Assembly: GCA_023079485.1 (NCBI GenBank)
Contig: CM041115.1
Coordinates: 46,590,156 to 46,654,155 of the forward strand
Source of the DNA: Archilochus colubris
Lineage: Eukaryota > Chordata > Aves > Apodiformes > Trochilidae
Reading direction: 5' to 3'
DNA length: 64,000 bases
Shown here: in pieces, positions 37,200-47,770 of the stretch
Numbering within the stretch: position 1 is the first letter of the stretch
How the letters are laid out: each line of letters begins with the position of its first letter
Translations under genes and position numbers: made by a program
The notes under the pieces: generated by a model
Databases searched by the model: none
Told to the model about the DNA's origin: nothing
Seen by the model: only the letters and a program-made list of their open reading frames with translations

Positions 37200-37610
37200 T
37201 TACTGGGAGGAGGGCTAGGGTGGCAAAGAAAAAAAAAAAGAAGAAAAAAAAATGGGAGGAGAGAGGGGGGAAAAAGAGGGGTGGATGGCAGGCAGAAGGC
37301 ATATAGAATGTGGGAAAGGGGGGGAGAGGGGAAGAGAGGAAAAGGATGGAAAGGGGGGAGTGGGAGAAGCAATGGGGGAAAAGAGGGAGAAAATAAGGAG
37401 AAGAGGGTGAGGGGGGAAAAAGGGAAGGAAAAAGAAAGAGAAGGGGGGGTGGGGGAGGAGAATGGGAAGGGATAGGGAGGGGAAAAGGGAAAAAAGGAAA
37501 ATGAGGAAAAAAACAAAAAAGGAAAAAAGGGAAAAAGGAAAAAGGGAATAAAAAAAGGAGGAAAAAATGAAGGGAAAAAAGAGAAGGAAAAAATGGAAAA
37601 AATAGGGGAA
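37200..37610. repeat. Long polypurine (G/A) tract with G-quadruplex motif
   Basis: About 410 bases that are nearly all purine on the + strand, G-rich in the first two thirds (many runs of 3-7 G) and A-rich in the last third. A canonical quadruplex pattern of four G runs of at least three with loops of 2, 3 and 1 lies at 37464-37482, just after a 7G-T-5G block at 37443-37455. Open frames read through it on both strands are purely compositional. Such tracts can form triplex or quadruplex DNA. Confidence 0.92.
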
Positions 37611-38910
37611 ATCTAAAATTCTAAAATAAGTGGTAGAAATCTAAAATTTTTATCTACATGAAACAGTGGAAAGAATTCCACTCAGAATATGCTTTTGCAA
37701 TATTCTTAGAGGAACATCACTTTTTTTCAGTGCAAGCAGCATCTGTTTGCTTTTCTCATTCAGAAGGATAGCAATTAAAGGGGTAACTACAGTAAACCAC
37801 AAATTAATAGGCATCTGGTGCTACTCCCAGGCTTCAAAGACCAATAATATTATTCAGTCTTTTATTAAGCATACATTTAAAGATTACAAGATAGATTTAT
37901 TTCAAAGTTTAAGGTGAAAAAAATCACTATCAATAAGCCTTGGAAGGAATAATTGTCTTCTTGCTTAAAAAATAGCTTAAATTGTTTAGAATATTCTGGT
38001 TTTCTACTATGTAAAAATATTTGATGTATGCTATTTAGAAAATGTTTATTAACTTCTTTATTCAGTAGCAAGGAAACTACATGGCATTTGACTGTAATCC
38101 AGGCCTTTATCTTGGATTTGAAAAGGAAAAAGGTCAGAGGTACCAGATTTTTACGTATTTAGGTAATTCCAAGGAAATATGCTGAGAAAAACTGAAGCAT
38201 TCTACAGGGAGCTCCTGAGATAAAGATTACCAAGGCCTTTAAATAAAACCTGTCAGAATCTAATTCTACATTATAAAATTACTCCGTATTGTCATTCTAA
38301 ATTCTGAAGCAAGTTTGCTCCATTTTAAGCAAAAGCATTTTCCCCCTAGTAATAACCAGATTTAAAAGTTCCATGTTTAAAAGTTGGACTTTTGCTACCA
38401 TCATCACAGTTCTTTAGGTCACCATGTACCCATGCAACACTCTTTCCTTCAGAGGCTCCAGGAGAGGAATCTGCCTGACCAGCACTTCTACCACAGGCTG
38501 GCAAAGAGAAGGCAGAGCCATCCTTGGCTGCAGAGCTGAGGTAGCCCTACAGGGCTAAGAACACCTAAAACCACCCAGCACTGTCACTGAAAGTGTCTGT
38601 CTGAAGAAATTTTCAACGCTCGTACAAGGACAGTGTTGCTCACTAGTGCACTTACTGGTGGGTTTTTTTTTCTTACCAAAACCTACATATGGAGGTGAAG
38701 GCATGGACTGCAGATGAATGCCAAAGCTCACTTGTAAATGAAAGATTGGGTTCTGAGGTGAAGCCTTTGTGATCCAGCCTTGGCATAAGCCAGATCCATG
38801 CTGACATCCAAGGGACTCCATATTCCTCGGGTCGGCTCCAGATAACTCTTGAGAGGCAGGCTGGTCTGACTTCCAAATATCTCAACAGTCAAATACTTCA
38901 TCTGGGTAAA

Positions 38911-38974
38911 AGAAAACAAAACAAAGCAAAACAAAACAAAACAAAACAAAACAAAACAAAACAAAACAAAACAA
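38911..38974. repeat. (AAAAC)n array
   Basis: About a dozen AAAAC units with one AAAGC variant, followed to about 39040 by irregular A-rich and AAAC/AACC sequence. This is the longest of the window's AAAAC arrays and a likely length-variable microsatellite. Confidence 0.93.
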
Positions 38975-39109
38975 TAACATTAAAAAAAAAAACAAAAAAA
39001 CAAAAAAACTCCGAAAAAACCAACAAACCCCAAACCAACCAAAACACCGCAGCCCCTGCAAGTTCCAGAAATACAGGAAAATTCGGGAAATCACACGCAG
39101 GCTGCGACA

Positions 39110-39553
39110 TCAAGTCCTGTGTGGTGGGGAGCCATAAGGACCTGTAAGAAGGAACAAGGTAGCTGGTTGTACTTCAGGGAAGTCCATTCCCTTGCACGGA
39201 AAATTGTTCACTGCTGCCGCCCAGAGGATACAGGCTGACTTTAAAAATACCTGGTGCCAGCTACCCCGGTTCTGATGCATCTGCAGCCCGGAGTCCCGGC
39301 AGCAAGAGGGTTTTACAGTAAGGTAAAATTTAATCTGTACTGGAAAATAGGCATTACCATCACCGTGGACCAAATGAATCTTGCACCTACATGCTGCATT
39401 AATTATACTGGAGACTAATTTCCCTATTCCTTCTGTTTCCATGTGACAGCCTTCCAGCGCTACTTCCAAGTGCCCCAGATGTTCCCCAAAGGTCACTCCA
39501 AAAAAGAGAAGTGATTCTAGGCAGATCTGGAAGGTGTCAGGTATGTTTGACAC
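39110..39553 (-). other. Open reading frame of 147 codons, no family recognised
   Basis: An uninterrupted - strand frame beginning MSNIPDTFQICLESLLFFG. I recognise no domain; the composition is ordinary (no low complexity, three Cys-containing patches). The underlying DNA has more CpG dinucleotides than its flanks (for example around 39070-39110 and 39220-39310). It could be a chance frame in a G/C-richer patch, a decayed exon or retrocopy, or part of a long non-coding transcript. No splice context or start signal supports a gene. Confidence 0.15.
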
Positions 39554-40524
39554 CTGGCCTGTGTATTTCCAGAACAGTTCAAACTAACAAAAGCATCCAT
39601 ACTTAACACCAGAAAATTTGCCAGGCAATGAAAATCCAAGCTAAAGTTTCCTTAACTGTAGATTAAGCCGATTGTTTTAGATGAATAGAGGATTGTCCAG
39701 GCTTTCAATGACAGGAGTTAGCATGAGCAACCAAAACATAGGTCTCAATCTACATTCCACTTTGAGGCACGGCAGGCTTAAAATAATGCTGATTTTCTGT
39801 GTGTATTTTTCCATGCAGGACAACGGATGTTCCTCTAAATCTCCACGCACTGAAGAGAGAATGATGCCACTTTATACACAGATTTGCAATACAAGTTGGA
39901 TCATGCAGCACAGTCAACCTAAAACATCAACTTGATCCCCTGGAATGGGAAGATTTGCTCCTGGCTATTGACAGACTACTTGCTGCCTTACCATGGAACT
40001 CTGCTGCTTAACTTGTGCTCTGGTATTCAGAAGGGTTCCCTCCCCTTTGTTTAGTGAATTTTATCAGCTCACTGGTAGAAATTAATTCAACACCACCACA
40101 AAAGCCTGAGAAATGCCAGAGCTGCTGTAAGGAAAGGGATGCAGCCGCCTCTGTTCAGAAGCAGAATTAAACCCACTACTGACTCATGCTGCAGCAGGCA
40201 GGCTGCTGGGTACAAAATCACATTCCTTGTTTCACCTGAGGGGCTGGAGGAGAAGTGAGAAAGACACACAAGGTTCTGAGCACTGTTCTTGCTTTATCTC
40301 CTTCCACAGGTCTCCACTACTTCTACACAGCTGTAATATTGCTACTACCATCAATTTAAAAAACAGTAGAAACAAAACCAAGACCAGCTTTCTAGGTATT
40401 GTGACCTGGTGTGGAGTTACTTGTTAGAAAGCAAGGCCTACACATTGCAGCAACCACAGCCTGAGCAGCATCACACTGCCAGAGAGCACAAAATGCACAC
40501 ACAGATTTTCCATCCTCGTGCACC

Positions 40525-40600
40525 TGCTTTGGCAGGGGGTTGGACTATTTGATCTCTAGAGGTCCCTTCCAACCCCTAACTTCCTATGATTCTATGACAG
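40525..40600 (+). mobile_element. CR1 LINE 3' terminus only
   Basis: A ttggcagggggttggacta block, then gatctctagaggtcccttcc and aacccctaacttcctatgattctatga. This is the standard CR1 3' end in + orientation, with nothing further 5' recognisable. Confidence 0.92.
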
Positions 40601-42481
40601 CTCACCGTCTGTGAACACAAAGGTCCTCCAACTTGATCGTGATGCTGTGTAAAATAGAAAATAGAACACTATGTATAGCATCTGTCATTGATGAGGAGAT
40701 AGAGGGCAATCACTGAGGTAGCATGGAGGCTGGAGAGCAGCTTCAATTCTGGCCGACCACAGCAGCTCCCTCATGCCTAGGCCTTGGTTAGTATGACATG
40801 CAAAACTGCAAGTTCAACCATTTTTAATTCTTTTGAAGATAAACAATTTGGACATCTTTTCAAACATGTCTTTAATTGGTGCTGCCTGGTCCTTTCACTG
40901 CCCATTATAAAAAGGCTTGGAATTTGAAACAGGCACTTAGTATTTTACCTCTTTAGATGAACAATTAAAAAACACATTTAAGTGGAAGAACTGGTGTCAC
41001 CAATCTATAAAACAGCTTCTGAAAGAATTTCAACCGTAAGCTTGCTTTTGACTACTTCTCATAGGCTTTTTAAGACTGTCCCACTATTCTAATAAAAGAT
41101 GTGATCCATGCATACACACTTCTGTCAGCACAGACTGACAAGCTACAGCAATGACAGGCAGAAGCAGCTGTGGGAAAGACAGGGCAAATAAGAGAATCTG
41201 TAAGATTTTTGTATTTTGCAAAGCGTAAGTGTACTTGTAAGACACATTTTGATTGGAAGAGCATAAAAATCCAACAATTAAAACCATTTTCTATGACAGG
41301 AGATGACAAGATAACTGAACCCTGGTCAATTAGTATGGCCATTAACAACAAAATATGCTTCTCTTGCAGAGGAAAATCACAAAGATATATAATATTAAAC
41401 TGTGCATATGTAAGGAATTACTCTGATAGCCACAACTGAGTCTACCTGTAATTTTTCCAGTTTTCCAGCCATTAGTGGCTTTCCCTTCCCTCAGTCCCTC
41501 CACCTAGTACAGCTTCTGAATTATGTGCTACTGCAGATGCTACAGGGAAGTGGGTTAGGGCCTTTGTCTACACTTAAATGAAAAAACAACAACAACAAAA
41601 ATCACACAAAGGAAAGCTTGCACCACAGAAATTTGCAGTGACAGGCATTGGAAAAAAGATACAGAACACAGGACAATGCACTCAGATCTCTTAAATAGCA
41701 ATTCTTCCCAGTACTGCCTCTGTACTAGACGTTCAGTACAATGGTACTTGAAAGAGGTTACCTACCCTAAAAGCCCAGGGTCTTAATGAAAGACAGAAAA
41801 CAAAGCAAGGGGCTTTAAACAAGAACATCAAATTACTAACAGTGAAAGAAAGCACCACTTATATAATGAGGCAACTTGCTACAAGACCTTTAAACCCCAA
41901 CCAGGAAATGGAAAAAGGGCTGGAAAGATAATATGGTCAGAGTAAATTAACTTTTGCATTTGCACAAAGCAGCTGAGGAATGCTGTACACACTAGTGAGG
42001 CATAAGGAATGGGCTTTGACAATGACCTTGATAATGCAAACTGTCTAGTGGACAATAAAGGTTTCTTTCAAGAAGCTAGAGAGAAAAGTGTCCTGATAAG
42101 TGCAATGGACACTTATATGAACCTGCTTTAAAGATGTAAGAAACAAAAAAAACCCCTATCTTTAATATTTGATTACTACAATTTTTTAGACATACCACAG
42201 AACAGTGAGAACACTGATGTAGATACCCTAAGTGGCAAGTGGTGTGCATAGGTGGACATGGCCTTGTGTCAATTCTGACAAGTCTACAAGCCAACTAGGA
42301 AAAAGATGGACAGGAGTAAGAAAGAAAATCTCACAGCTTATGGGTCACTCTGCCTGCAATGGGTATTTTGTCCCATTTTATTCCAACTACTTCAATCATT
42401 CTACATTTTCTGTTGATCCCACTTTGTCCTCAGTTGTGTACTAAAAAACAAACTCTGTCACAGTGGATGTTTTCTGCTTCT

Positions 42482-42535
42482 GAAGCAAAGTAAAACACTG
42501 AAGAAAAGTAAAACACTGAAGAAAAGTAAAACACT
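42482..42535. repeat. 18-bp unit repeated three times
   Basis: Three perfect-length copies of GAAGaAAAGTAAAACACT (the first has C at position 5) fill exactly 54 bases, about 50 bases from the 3' end of the adjacent CR1 insertion. Confidence 0.92.
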
Positions 42536-42583
42536 GCTTGTTCTTGGTTGCTCTTGCTGTCAGCAGAAAAGGGGAAAGCTGGT

Positions 42584-44690
42584 CATAGAATCATAGGAAG
42601 ATAGGGGTTGGAAAGGACCTTGAAGATCATCTAGTCCACTCCCCTTGACAGAGCAGGGTCACCTCTAGCAAGTCACACAGGAACACATCCAGGTGGGCTT
42701 TGAATGCCTCCAGGGAAGGAGACTCCAAAACCTCCCTGGGCAACCTATTCCAGTGCTCTGTCACCCTCACAGTGAGAAAAACTTTTCTTTATATTTATAC
42801 AGAACTGCCTATGCTCCAGTCTATAACTGTTGTCCCTTGTCCTATTGTTAGTCACCCCTGAGAAAACCTTGAGTCTTTTCCCCTGGCACTCTGTCCTTAT
42901 ATATTTATAAGCATTAATGAGGTAATCCCCTCATTCTCCTCCAAGCTGAAGAGACCCAGCTCCCTCAGCCTTTCCTCATAAGGGAGATGTTTCACTCCCT
43001 TAAATCATCTTGGTCACTCTGTGCTGGACTCTCTCAAGCAGCTCCTGCTCCTTCTGGAACTGAGGGGCCCAGAACTGGACACAGTATTCCAGATGTGGCC
43101 TCACTAGGGCAGAGTAGAGGGGGAGGAGAACCTCTCTCTACCTCCTAACCATCCCCCTTCTAATGCACCCCAGGATGCCATTGGCCTTCTTGGCCACCAG
43201 GGCACACTGTTGGCTCATGGGCATCCTTCCATCCACAAGCACCCCCAGGTTCCCTTCCCCTGTGCTGCTCTCCAACAGCTCAGTCCCCAACCTGTACTGG
43301 TACCTGGGGTTGTTCTTTCCCAGATGTAAGACTTCACACTTGGCCTTGTTGTAATTCATTAAATATCTCCCTGCCCAACTCTCCAGCCTGTCCAGGTCCC
43401 TCTGAATGGCAGCACAGCCTTCTGGGCTGTCAGCCACTCCTCCCAGTTTTGTGTCATCAGCAAACTTGGAGAGCAGCATCAATTCTAGTACGCTCCATTC
43501 TCTCATCCAGCTCATCAATAAATATATTGAACAGTACTGGTCCCTTGAGGGACTCCACTAGAAACAGACTCCCAGCTGGACTTCATCCCATTGACTACAA
43601 CTCTCTGGCTTCTGTCCTTCAACCAGCTCCCAATCCACTTCACTGTCCAATCATCCAGGCCACACTTCTTCAGTTTAGCTTCAAGGATGCTGAGGGAGAC
43701 AGTGTCAAATACCTTCCTGAAATCAAGATAAACTACATCTGCTTCTCTGCCATCATCCATTCACCTGGTTACATCCTCATAGAAGGCTATCAGGTTGGTC
43801 AGACATGAGTTCCCCTTAGTAAAGCCATGTTGACTGCTCCTGATAAGCCTCTTGTCCTTGGTGTGCCTGGAGAGCACAAGAATGAGTTGTTCCATCACTG
43901 TTCCAGGGATGGAGGTGAGGCTGACAGGTCTGTGGATACCTGGGTCCTCTGTCTTGCAGACTGAAGTGACATTTGCTTTTCTCCAGTCCTCAGTCACCAC
44001 TCCTGTTCCCAAAAGCTTACCAAAGATGATGATCAGCCCAGCAATAACATCCACCAGTTCCCCCAGCACCCCTGGGTGCATCCCATCAGGACCCGTAGAT
44101 TTATGGATGTCCAGCCTCATTAACTGATCCTTAACCCAGCCCTCATCAACCAAGGCAAACTCACCCTTTACCCTGACTTCCTCAGCAGTCTTAGGGGCCT
44201 GGGGCTCCTAAGGATCCTCCAGCTGTACACACAGAGGCAAAGAAGGTGCTCAGCAGTTCTGCCTTCTTTGTATCCTCTGTCACCAGGGCACCCACCTCAT
44301 TCAGCACTGGGCCTGTATTGCCTCCAGTGTTAGTTTTATCTGCTGTGTATTTGAAGAAGCCCTTCCTGTTGTCCTTAACCTCTCTCACAATGTTTAATTC
44401 CAAGGAGGCTTTAGTTTTCCTAGTTGCCTCTCTGAATTCTCAAACAAGTCTTGCATTCCTCCCAAGTGGCCATCCCTTCCTTCCACAATCTATAGGTTCT
44501 CTTCTTCCACTTGAGTATACCCATCAGTTCCCTGTTGCACCACACTGGTCCCCTAGTTCCCTTTCTTGATTCCCTTCCCATTGGGATGCATCTTTCTTGA
44601 GCTCAGAAAAAGTGGTCCTTGAATATTAACCAACCATCCTACACCCCCCTACCCTGCAGGACCTGGTCCTTTGGTTCCTTGAATGAAGTG
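42584..44690 (-). mobile_element. CR1 LINE, 3' terminus through most of the ORF2 reverse transcriptase
   Basis: This is the longest CR1 copy in the window. The + strand starts tcatagaatcataggaagat, the reverse complement of the CR1 3' end. On the - strand, open frames at 44403-44191, 44153-43761, 43760-43515 and 43518-43138 carry successive RT blocks: [57 protein letters not shown], and LGVLVDGRM with GILGCIRRG. The catalytic FADD box is intact, but the GVPQG region runs directly into unrelated residues and frames shift, so the copy is dead. The element is 5'-truncated near 44690, before the endonuclease domain. It is better preserved than the copies at 1 and 23.1 kb, hence younger. Confidence 0.95.
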
Positions 44691-47520
44691 GCAATAAGCT
44701 GCAGTAGTACCTATTTGTATATCCCTATTTCTAATGTAATGAGAAATTCACTATTACACACTCCTACACATTATTCCCAAGGTAATGGGTCCTCTGTCTT
44801 CTTAGAACCAAAATTAAAATAATCATCACTACCTGTTCTGTCCTAGCATTCACATTGATAAAACACTGCTCCCCCTCCAACTTCTGCTACATCAAGTGAG
44901 AGGTGATGGCTATGGATGGCCAAGGGGACAGTCACTTCACCTCTGGACCATGGCTTTAAAACAAGGGCACCATAAATCCTGGAACAGCCTCTCTTTTAAG
45001 TGAGTGGCACAGACACCTGCTGCATGTACACTTCCAGTGTGTTCATGGAAACAAAGTAAGTACTGCTGGCAATAATTTCAGTAGTTTGGATAATATGAAG
45101 ATGTCCTTGCCAAGTACATCTCTAACAAAAGAAAAAGGACACACTGAAAAAATACTTTTGCTTCAGAGTATTTCAAACAAGTAACCTCTCAGCCTTCATA
45201 CAGTCGATGAGACTCACAGAAGACTGGCACAGAAATGACACTGCATCCAGCCAGCATTTTTAGGGCAAAACAAGTCCATTCTGTAAAGTACCTTTAGCCA
45301 CTGAAGCAGTCTTAAGTACCCCTCTAACCACCTTTTCATCTTCCATTACCCTGTATCAGAATTTTATTTCAACTAATATTGAAGACATTCCTTGGCATTT
45401 ATATTCTGGTAAGCTATGTGTGGCATCTTTAGCATAACCTTACCTGACTGCCAGGGTTTAAGGCTGAGCTGGCTATCAAATAGCCAACAGATGTCCTCTG
45501 TTAACCCACTCCCTTCCTTTCTGTCATCAGGCTGCTGATACAAGGCCAGCATTGTTGTCCCCTCTTTTAGAATTTATCATTTCTTAAATTGTGAAAGGAA
45601 GATTAATAATCACCAACTCCAAACTATTGCACATAATCTAAAATAAATCATACAGTCTCAAAAATTCAAATAAACTGCCTAGCAGACGTGCAGTTAAAGC
45701 AACCAGAACTAAAGCACACACCCAAAGCACCAAATCAGATTCATGTAAGCAGACATTCTTGCAGAGTTTTTTGCTATTCAGTTTATTAAGTTATCTTCAG
45801 CTATGATTTCTTTCAATTCTCTTGGTTGGAATTCTAAGAATTAATTTATACCCCTCAATCATCAGAAAATGGAGAGGGGTTGTATCAGATACTTCCCCCT
45901 CACACACTGATTTACTCAAATTTTACACAATTTTACACAAATTACTCAGTCACACTTCTGCTACATATTTTATTCAAGTTGGGTTTTCTGGCAGTTACTA
46001 AGACTTAAACAGTTCACTACAGTTTAAATTAATTATCTGTTACTACTTGAAATGACATACTATTGTCACAAAATAAAATTCTGTCACAGAAATTAGTGAG
46101 CTACAACCTTTAGTAACTGAGAGGACGTGTTTACAAGCAAGAACATTTAAGGCTGGTGTGAATCAGGTCTAGCTGGGATTACCCTTGAAGTATTTACTAC
46201 TATTAAGCCTAGGTGGAATTAAGAGGAAGCAGAATCAGCAAAATATCCATAAAGCAGAAGATATGACCAGAAACTGTAATAAACAGTTCTCCTATTACAT
46301 TTATGTACTGCTTAAATTAAACTAGATATACAATGTTTCAGATTTTTTTTTAATTGCCTATCAAGTACCTTGTAACCTTTTTATTCTAGAAAAATGTTCA
46401 CCTAGGCATAACCAGTGAGAAGAAAAAGACTGCTTATTAGGATGAAACAATGTATCTAATTGATTTGGAAAAAGTATTTATATATTTAAACATACACATC
46501 TAAAAAAGGTACTTAACTATTCCAGGTGCTTCTTTTTTTATCTCATGCTAATCATACAAGTCTTGAGTTTCAAACCCAGTAATCTGATTTTCACAGGTGC
46601 TGAGCACTGCAGTTCTCAAAGGGCTGTAGGAGTGGTTGTGGATCATCATGACGCCTGACCATATTTAAGGAGACTGATTTTAAGTATGTAATTTACTTCA
46701 TTTCCGATTAGCTGCACTGTTTATGTTGAGGAAGTTGTATCTTAGAAGAAATTATGGCCAACTTTACCTTCTATTAAAAATGGATCCACATCCAGTCAGG
46801 CTAAAGAAGGAGATTTAATTTATTTGACCCTCTGTTTCCTGTCTATAGTATTAAACACTACCCAGGTGTTGCATGAATGTTTTATCAAAATAACCTGTGG
46901 TTTTGTTGTGTTTTTTTTTTCCTTCTTAAAATGAGAAAATAAAAAATTGGCTTGATCTTTCTAAATCAAAAATAGGGTACTGTGGAAATCAAAAGGTCAT
47001 TTACTTGATATAAAGAGGAAATAAATTATTCCCTTCCTTATTCTAAGGAAGACATCAGATTTATTATGGCTTGTATTTCAGAATACTGAAAAACCAAACC
47101 AAACTGTTGTGCACCAAAACAGCCCCTCCTTCAGGACCGTCTTTGAAAAAAGTAAGAGACAATCTTCATCCGACTCATTAATTCCTGAGGGATGAGAGCC
47201 TCGCTCAGTTCTTCACTAAGAATGGGACAGGAGCTGTTTTTCTGCTTGCTTTCTTGAAGAAGCCAGAAGGGGAAGGGATTAAGAACACGTGTATTTGCCC
47301 AGCAAATCTCCAGAACAGATGCTTCTGTTTCTATGGTAACTATGACAACATACACACAAATTTTAACAAGACTCAAAACAGTTTTGTGCAAGTTATCAGG
47401 AAAGACTTAAATTCCTGATTACGTGTTCAGGTTTTTTTATGGTAGCTCCACAATCTTGAGATTTCAATCTCAGAAACAAACATTCACAGCACACAACAGA
47501 ATGCACGCAACAGACAAGTT

Positions 47521-47640
47521 GTTTTAAAAATTATTTAATTTACAAATGCATACATTGCTTCCTAAAACAACCATGGTGCAAATCTTACCAATTCTCAGTT
47601 GAGTACATTGATGTAAATTGTCTTTTTAGCTTCATTTACA
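47521..47640 (-). other. Probable PUM3 3' UTR
   Basis: Immediately downstream of the PUM3 stop on the - strand. An ATTAAA hexamer (47539-47534 on the - strand) lies about 100 bases after the stop, giving a short 3' UTR of roughly 120 bases. No AATAAA was seen closer. Confidence 0.4.
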
Positions 47641-47770
47641 CTATGAAGTCAATTTCTGCAGCAATGCTTCTATTCCTTTTACATTTTTATTCAGCTTTAA
47701 CTTTGGGACAAGCTTTTTCAGTCCTTTTTTGACTGTATTTGCCACTTTTTCATCACCACTCTGGAGAAGG
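47641..47770 (-). CDS. PUM3: PUM3 last coding exon
   Basis: Acceptor tttcttgtag. It encodes LLQSGDEKVANTVKKGLKKL, then VPKLKLNKNVKGIEALLQKL and TS, with TAG at 47643-47641. The Lys-rich C-terminus matches the human end (KGIEILLEKLST) closely, confirming the stop. Confidence 0.97.

Larger units (their letters stand above)
33846..47515. other. Spacer between the convergent 3' ends of KCNV2 and PUM3
   Basis: About 13.7 kb without a recognised gene. It contains poly(T) at about 36588-36625, the polypurine block (37.2-37.6 kb), the AAAAC array (38.9-39.0 kb), a CpG-bearing stretch with a 147-codon - strand open frame (39110-39553), a CR1 tail (40.5 kb), an 18-bp tandem repeat (42.48 kb) and a long CR1 copy (42.58-44.69 kb). 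The rest, including 44.7-47.5 kb, is A/T-rich sequence in which I see nothing specific. Confidence 0.6.

Noticed and set aside
37193..37516. 107-codon - strand frame rich in F/P/S
   Set aside because: Pure product of the polypurine tract; no complex sequence.
43138..44403. Four - strand frames of 70-130 codons as genes
   Set aside because: All are successive CR1 ORF2 blocks of one truncated element.
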